A model generated the notes under the pieces. That model was given only the letters and a program-made list of their open reading frames with translations. It did no database searches and was not told the origin of the DNA. The position numbers and the translations under genes were made by a program. This document shows positions 35,984 to 45,293 of a stretch of DNA of 64,000 nucleotides, one piece after another; position 1 is the first letter of the stretch, and every line of letters starts with the position of its first letter. The stretch comes from Pandoraea fibrosis (lineage in GTDB: Bacteria > Pseudomonadota > Gammaproteobacteria > Burkholderiales > Burkholderiaceae): positions 1-64,000 of the forward strand of contig NZ_CP047385.1 in the NCBI RefSeq assembly GCF_000807775.2, read 5' to 3'.

Positions 35984-37873
35984 ATGACGGAGGGGATTTC
36001 GCAACAAGGGGCAGGCCTGCTCACGTATCTCCGGAGACTAATCGCCGGAAACAACGCACGGGAAGTCGATGTATCTGTAATTTCCGAGCGTACGCAAAGT
36101 TACGCTGTCTCTGTCGGCGTCATGTGGCAATTCCGAAGCGACGTAAGTGCGCAATCGGTTGCCGGAATGTCGCCCATCCGCGGTGCGCACTATGGTTATG
36201 ACGCGGACAGCTTCGATACGAATATTTCTCGCCTTTGCCGAGAAGCGGTCCATCGAATGGACATTCGCGAACGATTCATGCGGCGGATCGATGGTGCGGG
36301 TGTTGATGGGTTAGATTTAAGCTGCTCAAGGCAGCCCGTGCATGATTTCGGCTCATATTCGAAGTTTCGAGATTGCAGCACGTGCGAAGGGGGCGGAACG
36401 GTACGCTGCGGCCGTTGCTCTGGAACTGGCCGACACATATGCACTGGATGTGGCGGGGGCGGAACCGTCCTCCAGATGCAGACGAGCACGCGATGGAACG
36501 GACGTTACAACGAAACCTATTCGCATTCGACATACGTGACGTGCTCGTCCTGTTGGGGCGGGGGAACGACGAGGTGCAATGGTTGCGCCGGCTCAGGTGA
36601 CCTAACGTGTAACCCCTGCAAGGGGCACGGATGCTTCACTGACATCTCGAACGTTCAATCGATAGCGAAACCCACGTGGCTCGTCCCGAAATTGACTGGA
36701 TTGGCTGGTGATGCGCTATCTGCCGCACTTCAACGAAGAGGCCCGAGCGGTGCTCACGCCCTGGTTGCACTCACTCCCGCGGGGACGCATTACAACGATG
36801 AGACTGATTGGGTCGTCCGCTACAAAGGGATGGCCGAAGTTGTCGAACTGGACGTCGTCGTAAAGAAATCACAGCACACAGTCGCTGCTGTCGGGAAAAG
36901 CATAATCCCTATTTCACGCCCCCCAATCTTTGATCAGTTATTAGGGAACGAACTGTCGACGATTCGCGGTCTATCGACGTCAAACGGTCAACCTCAACTC
37001 GGGAAGCGTCGGTCGTCTTCGTTATTTCATCATTATCGTTCGCTCCCGGCCATGGATAGGGCTCTCCACAGAGTCGCAAAACTAAAGGGAAGTGATCGCG
37101 CACATCCTGAAGCCGCTGTGTCAATCGCAACGGACGGATTCATATCTCAAGGTGCGGCTAAGGCGATAGGCACTACGATTATCGGCATCATCAACAAAGT
37201 GTCGCCAGCGTACTCCGTCGCCGCATGGTCATTGATTGCGTTGCCAGTAGCAGGCGTCGCATTTTTTCTTACTGCAAATGAGTTTCTGAAGGTTTCGACG
37301 GCAGGTATCTGGAGCACCCTGTTCGTCTTGACTGTTTGTGCGGCGCTCTCGGCATTCGCGATGTTGATTGCATCTCCCCTGGCCTGGGTATCGAGCGCGT
37401 TGACCAGCGCACTACTTCGATTGCGAGTGCCAAAGGATTACCGGCAGCGAGGTCGAAACTGGGAGCCATTGAGGAAAACGTTACTTGGCGTCACTGGTGC
37501 GGCGTTACTCGGTGCCGGATATGGCTCTGCGGCATCGTTTCATCTCACTCCGCCACTCGCTGAGGTGCTTGCACCTGCTGTTACGTACGCGGCGTCTTTG
37601 GTTCCGAACAACGCTTTCGCGACGGCAGTTCTATCGTCTTCACCCAATAGGGCATCTGGCCACACAGCTGTCGTCTCGGGCCCAGAGCTTTACAAGGAAA
37701 TCCAGGCCAGGCTGATTTTGACCGGCTATTTGCACGGAAAGGCGGACGGCGTGATGGGGCCCTCAACGCGAGCGGCGATTGCGCGGTATGAACGCTCGAA
37801 TAACTTGTCGCTCGGCACCTCATTGACAGATTTATTAGCGCATATGAGAAAGATGCGCGAAACGTCAAATTGA
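35984..37873 (+). CDS. DnaJ-type zinc-finger membrane protein with peptidoglycan-binding tail
   Basis: The 629-residue protein has an unusual architecture. Residues about 130-210 carry six CxxCxGxG-type motifs (CSTCEGGG, CGRCSGTG, CTGCGGGG, CSSCWGGG, CNGCAGSG, CNPCKGHG), as in the DnaJ cysteine-rich domain, but there is no J domain. Three hydrophobic segments follow around residues 405-430, 440-470 and 500-545. The C-terminal 60 residues are a PG_binding_1-type domain (GYLHGKADGVMGPSTRAAIA). This predicts a cytoplasmic zinc-binding part, membrane anchoring and a periplasmic wall-binding end. GGGGGCG precedes the ATG. I do not recognise the family. Confidence 0.75.
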   Translation: MTEGISQQGAGLLTYLRRLIAGNNAREVDVSVISERTQSYAVSVGVMWQFRSDVSAQSVAGMSPIRGAHYGYDADSFDTNISRLCREAVHRMDIRERFMRRIDGAGVDGLDLSCSRQPVHDFGSYSKFRDCSTCEGGGTVRCGRCSGTGRHICTGCGGGGTVLQMQTSTRWNGRYNETYSHSTYVTCSSCWGGGTTRCNGCAGSGDLTCNPCKGHGCFTDISNVQSIAKPTWLVPKLTGLAGDALSAALQRRGPSGAHALVALTPAGTHYNDETDWVVRYKGMAEVVELDVVVKKSQHTVAAVGKSIIPISRPPIFDQLLGNELSTIRGLSTSNGQPQLGKRRSSSLFHHYRSLPAMDRALHRVAKLKGSDRAHPEAAVSIATDGFISQGAAKAIGTTIIGIINKVSPAYSVAAWSLIALPVAGVAFFLTANEFLKVSTAGIWSTLFVLTVCAALSAFAMLIASPLAWVSSALTSALLRLRVPKDYRQRGRNWEPLRKTLLGVTGAALLGAGYGSAASFHLTPPLAEVLAPAVTYAASLVPNNAFATAVLSSSPNRASGHTAVVSGPELYKEIQARLILTGYLHGKADGVMGPSTRAAIARYERSNNLSLGTSLTDLLAHMRKMRETSN

Positions 37874-38089
37874 GGCGTATGTATCGGCACGGTTCTCCAT
37901 TGGTCCGGTGACCTCCCCCCCAAAAGTCCGCCATTTCTTGACTTTGCGATTCATTCGTTCGGCAAATTAGTCAATTCGATTTGCGCAAGAAATGGCCGGA
38001 CACCCCACAGCTTAGAATCCAACCAGGACATACCGGTGCAATTAATACATTAAATGGATCTTGCCTGGATCCGCTCTGGAGACACGTCG

Positions 38090-39427
38090 ATGGCAATTCA
38101 GATGGATCACATTTCCTCGCCGCGAGAAGCGACGGCGGACGCGTCCGCTACGCGCGCCCGCGCGGTCGAAGAGGCCACCTATCGTAAGGTTGCGTGGCGG
38201 CTCATACCCTTGTTGATGCTTTGCTACGTCGTGGCGTACCTCGACCGAGTCAACGTGGGTTTCGCCAAGTTGCAGATGGCGAGCGACCTGAATCTGTCAG
38301 ACGCCGTGTACGGTTTCGGCGCCGGAGTCTTCTTTCTCGGCTATTTCTTGTTCGAAATCCCGAGCAATCTGATCCTGAATCGCGTCGGCGCACGCGTCTG
38401 GATCGCTCGGATTATGATCACGTGGGGCCTGATCTCGTGCCTGACGCTCTACGTCACGTCGCCCACCGGCTTCTACGTGATGCGTTTCTTGCTCGGCGTT
38501 GCCGAGGCCGGCTTCTTTCCCGGCATCATCGTCTATCTCACCTGCTGGTTCCCGGCGCATCGACGCGCGCGCATGACCTCGCGCTTCATCGTGGCGGTGC
38601 CACTTTCCGGCATCATCGGCGGCCCGCTCTCCGGCTTCATTCTCAAAACCTTCGACGGTCTGCACGGCTGGCATGGCTGGCAATGGCTCTTCCTGCTCGA
38701 AGGCCTGCCCTCGATCCTGCTTGGCTTTCTGGTGCTCAGGTGCCTCGACGACCGTATCGACAAGGCGAAATGGCTCACGCAAGAAGAGAAGGCCCTGCTC
38801 GTGCGCAATGCCGATATCGATAACGCCAGCAAGACCGACGTGCCGCTCGCTGCGATCCTCGCGGACCCGCGAATCTGGCTGATCTGCGCGATGCATTTCT
38901 GCTTTGTCATGGGGATGTACGGCGTCGGGTTCTGGATGCCGACGATCATCAAGGGTGCGGGCGCTGTCGATCCGTGGACGATCGGGTTGCTGTCCGCGAT
39001 TCCATCGCTCGCCGCCGTGGTCGTCATGCTCGGCGTCGCGCGCAACGCCGATCTGCGCCGTGAACGCCGCTGGCACACCGCAGGCCCGGCGCTTTGCGGC
39101 GCGGTCGGCTTACTGCTGGCCGTGGCATGGACCCACAATACGACGCTGTCGATGCTCGCGCTGTCGATGGCAACGGCAGGCATTCTCACGACACTGCCGC
39201 TCTTCTGGTGTTTCCCGACCGCCATTCTGGCCGGCGCGGGGGCAGCCGCCGGCATCGCGCTCGTCAATGCCATGGGGAATCTCGCCGGCTTCGCGGGGCC
39301 GTATGCAGTGGGTTGGCTACGCGACGTCACCGGCTCGGCTACCGCCAGCATGGTGATGCTGGCCGGGTTCATGGTGCTCGGCGCGATTCTGGCGCTGTGC
39401 GTGCCCGGGAAGCTAGTCAATCGATAA
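38090..39427 (+). CDS. MFS transporter, ACS (anion:cation symporter) family
   Basis: The protein of about 445 residues shows 12 predicted membrane segments and the ACS-type opening (LIPLLMLCYVVAYLDRVNVG, then FFLGYFLFEIPSNLILNRVG), typical of hexuronate, tartrate or phthalate carriers. I chose the ATG at 38090 because GGAG precedes it by 8 nt. The substrate cannot be read from sequence; aromatic or sugar acids are usual. A strong hairpin terminator follows. The 216 bp before the gene hold no gene. Confidence 0.88.
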   Translation: MAIQMDHISSPREATADASATRARAVEEATYRKVAWRLIPLLMLCYVVAYLDRVNVGFAKLQMASDLNLSDAVYGFGAGVFFLGYFLFEIPSNLILNRVGARVWIARIMITWGLISCLTLYVTSPTGFYVMRFLLGVAEAGFFPGIIVYLTCWFPAHRRARMTSRFIVAVPLSGIIGGPLSGFILKTFDGLHGWHGWQWLFLLEGLPSILLGFLVLRCLDDRIDKAKWLTQEEKALLVRNADIDNASKTDVPLAAILADPRIWLICAMHFCFVMGMYGVGFWMPTIIKGAGAVDPWTIGLLSAIPSLAAVVVMLGVARNADLRRERRWHTAGPALCGAVGLLLAVAWTHNTTLSMLALSMATAGILTTLPLFWCFPTAILAGAGAAAGIALVNAMGNLAGFAGPYAVGWLRDVTGSATASMVMLAGFMVLGAILALCVPGKLVNR

Positions 39428-39482
39428 GGGGATGACGAGGGTACGCCGGCCGCCATCCGGTTGGTGTGCCCGCCCCTTTTTT
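39424..39482 (+). terminator. Terminator after the ACS-family transporter
   Basis: A long stem pairs AAGGGG with CCCCTT through inner GGG/CCC and CCGG pairs, and ends in TTTTTT. Confidence 0.65.
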
Positions 39483-39630
39483 GCATTCTTCCGAAAATCC
39501 AATCAATCTATTTAGTCAACGCATAGATGCCTTGCCTGCGCGTGACGAGAATGTCATCAACCGACTCAGAGGCCGCTGCCCTTGCGTGCGTCCACCGGTT
39601 CAAACCAAATAAACGAAGACAGGAGACATC

Positions 39631-41016
39631 ATGGCAGAGCAAACCGCCCAGCCCAGGGTCGATAAGGCAAAGCAGGCTCGACGCGCACTCATCTCAAGCT
39701 GTGTCGGCACGTCGGTGGAGTGGTATGAGTACTTCATCTATGGCACGGCGGCGGCCCTCTACTTCGGGCCGCTATTTTTCCCGAACAAGGACCCTTCGAT
39801 CGCACGGCTGATCGCCTTCGCGTCGTTCGGCGTCGCATTCCTGGCGCGCCCGCTCGGTGCGTTCCTGTTCGGTCACCTCGGTGATCGCATCGGCCGTAAG
39901 TCGACGATGATCTTCACGCTGGTGCTCATGGGGCTGGCCACAGGCGCCATCGGCTTGCTGCCGACCTACGAGCAGATCGGCATGCTCGCGCCGGTGCTGC
40001 TTGTCTCGCTGCGCCTGCTGCAAGGCCTTGCGGTCGGCGGTGAATGGGGCGGCGCCGTGCTGGTCGCCGTCGAAAATGCACCGAAGCACAAGATCCGGCT
40101 TTATGGCGCCGCCCCGCAGATGGGCAGCGGCTTCGGTCTGTTCCTGTCGACCGGCGCGATGGCGCTCGTAGGTATGCTGCCACCCGACGATCGTCTGGCA
40201 TGGGGCTGGCGCGTGCCGTTCATTGCAGGCTTCGCGCTCGTGATCATTGGTTTGATCATTCGTCTCGGTGTCGCAGAATCGGAAGACTTCGAGCGCGTGA
40301 AAGCCGCCGGCAAGCGCGTGAAACTTCCCATCGCCGACCTGCTGCGTCACGCGAAGGTGCCCACGCTGATCTCCACGGCGATGTCGGCCTCGTTCGCCGT
40401 TGTCTTCTACATGGTGGCCACATACTTCGTATCGTATGCCACCTTTCAACTCAAAATGCCGCAGGCGATGACGTTCCGCCTGGTGATGATCGCGTCGCTG
40501 GTGGCACTGGTCGCTTTCCCCATTGTTTGTTCTTATGCGGACCGCATCGGCGCGCATCGCATTTTCTTCTTCGGCACACTCTTCGCCGTCTTCGCCAGCA
40601 TTCCTCTGTTCATGACGCTGAATACGGCTAGCCCGGTGCTCGTCGGCATTGCGCTAGCGCTCGCGATGGTGTGCGGCCAAGTCACGACGTACGGCGTGGT
40701 CGGAAGTATGAGTGCGGAGTTGTTCCCGGCGGAGTACCGGTACACCGGTGTGGCCGTCTCCGGCGCCATCGCCTCGATTCTGTTCAGCGCGCCCACACCG
40801 CTTCTCGCCGAGTGGCTGATGCGTGAGACGGGATCCTGGGTCTACCTCGCCGGCATGGTGTCGGTGTCGGGCCTGGTCGCCACGCTCGGCGGTATCGGCT
40901 ATATGAAGCGGCATCACCGTACCCATTCGGTGGGCTACGCAGGCGGTATGACGTCCACCAGCAACGATTCGATCGCGCCGAGAGCGACGGTCGTCGGCAA
41001 CAGTGCAGCCACCTGA
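39631..41016 (+). CDS. MFS transporter, MHS (metabolite:H+ symporter) family
   Basis: The 461-residue protein has the MHS/ShiA/ProP-type N-terminus (GTSVEWYEYFIYGTAAAL), the GHLGDRIGRK loop and GGEWGGAVLVAVE. These are hallmarks of proton-coupled uptake carriers for shikimate, alpha-ketoglutarate, proline/betaine or aromatic acids. AGGAG lies 5 nt before the ATG. A near-perfect terminator follows at 41054-41089. The catabolic cluster downstream on the other strand suggests that it may import that cluster's substrate. Confidence 0.9.
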   Translation: MAEQTAQPRVDKAKQARRALISSCVGTSVEWYEYFIYGTAAALYFGPLFFPNKDPSIARLIAFASFGVAFLARPLGAFLFGHLGDRIGRKSTMIFTLVLMGLATGAIGLLPTYEQIGMLAPVLLVSLRLLQGLAVGGEWGGAVLVAVENAPKHKIRLYGAAPQMGSGFGLFLSTGAMALVGMLPPDDRLAWGWRVPFIAGFALVIIGLIIRLGVAESEDFERVKAAGKRVKLPIADLLRHAKVPTLISTAMSASFAVVFYMVATYFVSYATFQLKMPQAMTFRLVMIASLVALVAFPIVCSYADRIGAHRIFFFGTLFAVFASIPLFMTLNTASPVLVGIALALAMVCGQVTTYGVVGSMSAELFPAEYRYTGVAVSGAIASILFSAPTPLLAEWLMRETGSWVYLAGMVSVSGLVATLGGIGYMKRHHRTHSVGYAGGMTSTSNDSIAPRATVVGNSAAT

Positions 41017-41053
41017 GCCCACAGTGCGCTGCCGGTAAGGCCGGCATCACCCG

Positions 41054-41089
41054 AACGGTGTCACCGCGTATGCAGTGACACCGTTTTTT
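41054..41089 (+). terminator. Strong terminator after the MHS transporter
   Basis: The 11-bp stem AACGGTGTCAC / GTGACACCGTT has a 10-nt loop, followed by TTTT. Confidence 0.88.
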
Positions 41090-41140
41090 AATGTGTGAGG
41101 GAAGTCGGCCGCAGCACGTTACGCCACCATTGCGGCACCG

Positions 41141-42145
41141 TCATGCCGCCGTGCCGGCACCTTGCATCAGCGTCTCGAACTCCTGATGCAGATGCTCGCG
41201 GAAGCTCTTGATGGCGCTGGTGGGCACCGCCTTGCGGGCGACAATGCTGCCGTAGCAACGCGTGGCGTGAAAGTCGGCGAGCTCCAGCGTGGTGCGATTA
41301 CGGCGTGCGTTCGACTCCGCGAGCGAACGAGGCATGAGCGTTAGGAAGCCCCCGGTGTCGATCATGCCGAGCAATGTCGGCAGCGTGGCGGCCGACGCGG
41401 CATCGAACACGGCACCCCGCTCATCGAATGCCTGAGCGAGACGCTGGCGCAGATTGCCATAACGGGCCAACAGAATCAGACGGAACGGCAACAGCATTTC
41501 GACCGTCACCTTCTGCACTTGCGTAATCGGATGCGACGCGGGCGCGATCAGCACCACGGGTTCTTCGGCAAGCGCGCGGAAGACGAGATTGTCCTGCTCG
41601 CCATCGATGGCGGCCACACCCAGATCCGCCGCACCGTCGGAGACCGACTTGAGCACGCTTTCATACGGCATGTCCCTGAGCTGGACACTGACGTCAGGAA
41701 AACGCTCGCAATACGAGTGAATGATTTGCGGGAGGAATGTCGCGGCAATCATCGGCGTGGCAGCCACGATGACACGATTACGTGCCGCTTCGGAGCGGCC
41801 GCGGAACTGTCTGAGTACATCGTAGAGGCCACTGAGCGCCTCGGTCGCGGCGGCCTGCAGCAGGCGCCCTTCTTCCGTCGGCTCGACGCTGCGCGTGGTG
41901 CGCACCAGCAATTGCACGCGCAATACCGATTCGAGCTTCTTCACCCGGCTCGACGCCGTCGGCTGAGAGATGCAGAGTCGCTCGGCCGCCTTGCTGAACT
42001 GTCCTTCTTCGAGCACCACCAGGAAAGTTTCCAGCTCAGGAAGGTGAAAGCGAAACGCGGGGTTGTCCATGAGATCGGCCGAGGGTGGAAATGCGTCGGA
42101 CGCACGCATGTGCGGCGCAGCCGTCGCTAAAAGATTCGGCGGCAT
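41141..42145 (-). CDS. LysR-family transcriptional regulator
   Basis: The protein has up to 334 residues, with the LysR HTH at FHLPELETFLVVLEEGQFSK (then LCISQPTASSRVKKLESVLR) and the usual effector domain. ATGs at 42109 and 42070 are also possible starts, and none has a clear ribosome-binding site. A perfect palindrome abuts the upstream start. It stands between the MHS transporter and the flavin-reductase end of the catabolic cluster and probably regulates one of them. Confidence 0.9.
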   Translation of the reverse strand: MPPNLLATAAPHMRASDAFPPSADLMDNPAFRFHLPELETFLVVLEEGQFSKAAERLCISQPTASSRVKKLESVLRVQLLVRTTRSVEPTEEGRLLQAAATEALSGLYDVLRQFRGRSEAARNRVIVAATPMIAATFLPQIIHSYCERFPDVSVQLRDMPYESVLKSVSDGAADLGVAAIDGEQDNLVFRALAEEPVVLIAPASHPITQVQKVTVEMLLPFRLILLARYGNLRQRLAQAFDERGAVFDAASAATLPTLLGMIDTGGFLTLMPRSLAESNARRNRTTLELADFHATRCYGSIVARKAVPTSAIKSFREHLHQEFETLMQGAGTAA

Positions 42146-42177
42146 CGTGCTAACGCGTTAGCGGCGATGTTAGCACG
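42146..42177. promoter_or_regulatory. Nested palindromes next to the LysR start
   Basis: GCTAACGCGTTAGC (42149-42162) is a perfect 14-bp palindrome. The flanking CGTGCTAAC and GTTAGCACG (42146-42154 and 42169-42177) form a 9-bp inverted repeat around it. This suits an operator. The remaining sequence to 42295 shows no gene. Confidence 0.5.
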
Positions 42178-42295
42178 CAGCCCGATGGCCGATTGTCCGG
42201 AAATCGTCTCTGCGCGTAGGGAAATACACTGAGGTACAGGTTCAGTTCAGCGCCCGCGTGCGGACGCGAAGTCGGCAACGCGGGGGCAGACGCGC

Positions 42296-42793
42296 TCAAG
42301 CGAATACGTGATCCTGAGCGAGATGCGTCAGATATCGGCCATCGCAGAACGCGAGCGGTGCCCGATCCGCACGGAACAGGTTTTCGACCTGGCCGAGAAA
42401 CACGACGTGATCGCCGCCGGGATACGTCGCCATTTTTCGGCACTCAAGAAAGGCGGCGGCTCCACGTATGATCGGCAGGCCGCCCAGCCCCTCGTCGATG
42501 TCGACGCCTTCGAACTTATCGTCGCTGGATTGCGCGAAGCGATCCGACACGTGACTCTGATCCGCCGCCAGAATATTGACGACGAAGCGTTCCGTGTCGC
42601 GAAACGCCGGATGGCTGCGCGATGCCGTGGACTGGCTCCACAGGATGAGCGGTGGATCCAGAGAGACCGAGCTGAAGGAGTTGGCTGTAACGCCATATCG
42701 CTTGCCATCTTCGCCAAGCGTGGTGATGACCGTCACGCCCGTCGTGAATGCGCCGAGCGTCTTGCGCAGCGCTTTGCTGTCGATGATGTTCAT
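42296..42793 (-). CDS. Flavin reductase (HpaC/NtaB type)
   Basis: The 165-residue protein belongs to the DIM6/NTAB flavin reductase family. It has the N-terminal LRKTLGAFTTGVTVITT, the central VTANSFSSVSLDPPLILW and the C-terminal YLTH. It reduces FMN or FAD with NAD(P)H and passes the free reduced flavin to a monooxygenase. The LLM-type monooxygenase three genes upstream on the same strand is the obvious partner. It is the last gene of the minus-strand cluster. Confidence 0.92.
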   Translation of the reverse strand: MNIIDSKALRKTLGAFTTGVTVITTLGEDGKRYGVTANSFSSVSLDPPLILWSQSTASRSHPAFRDTERFVVNILAADQSHVSDRFAQSSDDKFEGVDIDEGLGGLPIIRGAAAFLECRKMATYPGGDHVVFLGQVENLFRADRAPLAFCDGRYLTHLAQDHVFA

Positions 42794-42811
42794 GTTTCCT
42801 CTCGCTGCCTT

Positions 42812-43576
42812 TCAAGCCATTTCCGTCGCGCCGCAATACGCGACCAGTTGTGCGATCGAGATCAGCGCGATGCCATGCTCGATAGCAAAGCGCATCAAGT
42901 CCGGCTTGCGCGCCATCGTTCCGTCGTCGTTGACTACCTCACACAGCACACCGGCATAGCCGCGGCCCGCCAGTCGCACGAGGTCGTAGGCCGCTTCGGT
43001 GTGTCCCGGGCGCTCCGTCACGCCGCCCTCGCGGGCGCGCAGCGGGAATACGTGGCCTGGGCGCACGAAGTCGTCGGCCGAAGACTTCGTCTGCGCGAGC
43101 GCGGCGATCGTCGCCGCCCGATCGGCGGCCGAGATGCCCGTCGAGATGCCCTGACGCAAGTCAACGCTGACTGAGAAGGCCGTGCGCATCGGATCTTCGT
43201 TGTTCTGCACCATCGGCGGAAGATGCAAACGATCGAGCACACGCCCGGGCATCGCCACGCAAATAAGCCCACTGGTATGCCGCACCATGAAGGCGAGCTT
43301 CTCAGGTGTCACGGCGTCGGCCGCGATAATCAGATCCCCCTCGTTCTCACGGTTCTCGTCGTCCAGTACGAGCACGAACTCGCCGCGCTCGATGGCGTGA
43401 ATCGCCGACGGTACATTGTCGAACGCGCACGTCACATTGGTGCGATGCCGCCCGGCATGAATCGATTGGCGCGCCTCGTTAGAAGGCGCAGGTCTGCCCA
43501 TCAGGGAATGAACGTCGTGCATGGTTCTGGCCTTGCGTGTCTGTCCGGAAGATTCGACATCCTCAGCGTCGCCCAT
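42812..43576 (-). CDS. ribB: 3,4-dihydroxy-2-butanone-4-phosphate synthase
   Basis: The enzyme makes the four-carbon unit for riboflavin from ribulose 5-phosphate. The protein of about 254 residues shows the active-site signature VLDDENRENEGDLI and the substrate-binding RPGHVFPLRA and HTEAAYDL. It lacks the fused GTP cyclohydrolase II domain, so it is RibB rather than RibBA. ATG at 43576 overlaps the DUF4387 stop in TAATG. Its presence inside a flavin-monooxygenase cluster suggests a dedicated copy that boosts flavin supply; the housekeeping copy should lie elsewhere. Confidence 0.93.
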   Translation of the reverse strand: MGDAEDVESSGQTRKARTMHDVHSLMGRPAPSNEARQSIHAGRHRTNVTCAFDNVPSAIHAIERGEFVLVLDDENRENEGDLIIAADAVTPEKLAFMVRHTSGLICVAMPGRVLDRLHLPPMVQNNEDPMRTAFSVSVDLRQGISTGISAADRAATIAALAQTKSSADDFVRPGHVFPLRAREGGVTERPGHTEAAYDLVRLAGRGYAGVLCEVVNDDGTMARKPDLMRFAIEHGIALISIAQLVAYCGATEMA

Positions 43577-43887
43577 TACAGCGGCACCTCGATGTCGAGC
43601 AGAATCGCGTGCTGCTGTGCGCCGTAGATGTCGGTGTCGCCGATGGCGCCCGACGCGATACGGCGCGGCAACGTCGCCTTCCATGCGAGCGCCGGTGGAT
43701 ACTCGGTGAAACGCACCTGTTCGACGTCGACCTGATACAGCGACGCGATGCGCTGGGCGGTAATGACGCCCGTGGCACGCACGCGCTCATACAACGCCGG
43801 GTCGTCGAACATGATGTCGAGCGTGATGTGAAACGGTCCCGCGTTCTTGCTCTTGCACGCCTTCGCGATGTCTTTGAGACGGGTCAT
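43576..43887 (-). CDS. DUF4387 protein (AtuA partner)
   Basis: The 103-residue protein starts MTRLKDIAKACKSKNAGPFH and matches DUF4387, a short family regularly found next to AtuA/DUF1446 proteins or fused to them. Its start lies 2 bp after the AtuA stop, so the two are co-translated. The biochemical role is unknown; a small subunit of a hydratase- or carboxylase-like complex is one possibility. Confidence 0.8.
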   Translation of the reverse strand: MTRLKDIAKACKSKNAGPFHITLDIMFDDPALYERVRATGVITAQRIASLYQVDVEQVRFTEYPPALAWKATLPRRIASGAIGDTDIYGAQQHAILLDIEVPL

Positions 43888-43889
43888 CG

Positions 43890-45272
43890 TCAGACCTCCT
43901 CGTATTCGATTGGGAACATTTCGAGCGGGTTGTCCGGAAGTACGACGTGCTGCAACATGAACTCGTACACTTCGCCGCGCTCGATGTCCGACGGCGAGAA
44001 CGGGAACGCCATATTGCCCTCGCGACACATGCGTCCAGCAAAGTCCGAATGTAGCAACGTGACACGCGCGAGCGAGAGTGCCGCGTTCGCGATCTCCTGC
44101 GTCTTGCCGATCACCTCGGCGATGATCGACATTTCGACCGGCACGACACCGGATGTCGGTTCCCACGCGCCCATCACGCCGTTGCGACCGTAGACACGAA
44201 GCACGAGCTGATAGTCGTCGGGCGAGATGTTCAGTGCAGAGACTTTCGTCCGCGTCGATTCGCGCACGAAATCAAGAAACGTGTCGATCTGCGAAATCAG
44301 TCCCGGGTCGCGTGTCGCTGCGAACGTCACGGCACTGAAACCGACGCTGCGGGCCCCTTCAAGTTTGATCGAGTACGGTTGCGGTACCCAGCCCATGCCG
44401 GACACGCGTACCACGCGGTCGGTGACAGCTTCGATGCGGCAATGCGTCGTGTCGACGAGACCACCGGGTTCGTGCCGAATCACCGGACTCGACGTTTCAT
44501 GCAGCGCCTGAACCGCGACCGACAACGGCGTGCACCGGAGTTCGGGATTGAGCGGCTCGGCTTCGACGTAGTCGTCGCCCACCGTCACGAGCAGGCAGTC
44601 GTGCTTCTTCGGGATCGCCGCGTTGCACGCGCATTCCAGCATCTTGCCCGCGTACCACGACGACGCCTCCGGCATGCCGTGATGCATCGCCAGCGCCACC
44701 CACGGAGACGGGTCGGTGCCGCGACCGCCGAGGATCACCTGCGCTCCGGCCTCCAGTGCCGCCCGATACGGTTCGGGCCCCATCATGCCGACGATGCGAT
44801 GCGCGCTGTCGAGCGTGTCGGCGTCGAGCATCGGTGCATCGTCGAGGGCGCGGACGCGGCCTTCGGCGAGTCGTCGCTTGAGGTAATCCTTTGGCTGTTC
44901 GGCGTGAATCAGCGCCATCTTGAAATGCAGATCGTGCTCGCGGGCGATCTCGCGCACGATATCCGCGCAGACCTGCAGATGCGGTTCGCCGCCGGCGCCG
45001 CCTGCCGTGCCGACCATCATCGGGACCCCCGAGGCAATGGCCGCGCGCAGCAACAACGACAGGTCCCGCTTCATGGCGAGCCGCGAGTTCAGTGTCTTGC
45101 CCGAGCCCAGGTAGTAGGGGCCCGGGTCCGAGCTGCCGCCATCCACACCGAACATGTGCGGTCGGCGTTCCATGGCCGCTCGAATCGAGGCTTCCGGAAA
45201 GCCGTAGCCAAGGATGCCGCTCGCCGACATCATGCGTACTGTCTTGGACGTCATTTGGACGGTATCTCCCAT
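43890..45272 (-). CDS. AtuA-family protein (DUF1446)
   Basis: The protein of about 460 residues belongs to the DUF1446/AtuA family named after acyclic terpene utilisation. Typical segments are GFPEASIRAAMERRP, FGVDGGSSDPGPYYLG and GTAGGAGGEPHL. Its reaction is not established. Members occur in many catabolic clusters for branched, nitrogenous or aromatic acids. I chose the ATG at 45272; a TTG at 45293 immediately follows the monooxygenase stop. Gene order is monooxygenase, AtuA, DUF4387, ribB, flavin reductase, all minus strand and tightly packed. Confidence 0.85.
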   Translation of the reverse strand: MGDTVQMTSKTVRMMSASGILGYGFPEASIRAAMERRPHMFGVDGGSSDPGPYYLGSGKTLNSRLAMKRDLSLLLRAAIASGVPMMVGTAGGAGGEPHLQVCADIVREIAREHDLHFKMALIHAEQPKDYLKRRLAEGRVRALDDAPMLDADTLDSAHRIVGMMGPEPYRAALEAGAQVILGGRGTDPSPWVALAMHHGMPEASSWYAGKMLECACNAAIPKKHDCLLVTVGDDYVEAEPLNPELRCTPLSVAVQALHETSSPVIRHEPGGLVDTTHCRIEAVTDRVVRVSGMGWVPQPYSIKLEGARSVGFSAVTFAATRDPGLISQIDTFLDFVRESTRTKVSALNISPDDYQLVLRVYGRNGVMGAWEPTSGVVPVEMSIIAEVIGKTQEIANAALSLARVTLLHSDFAGRMCREGNMAFPFSPSDIERGEVYEFMLQHVVLPDNPLEMFPIEYEEV

Positions 45273-45293
45273 ATCGTTCAGGTCACCCGCCAA

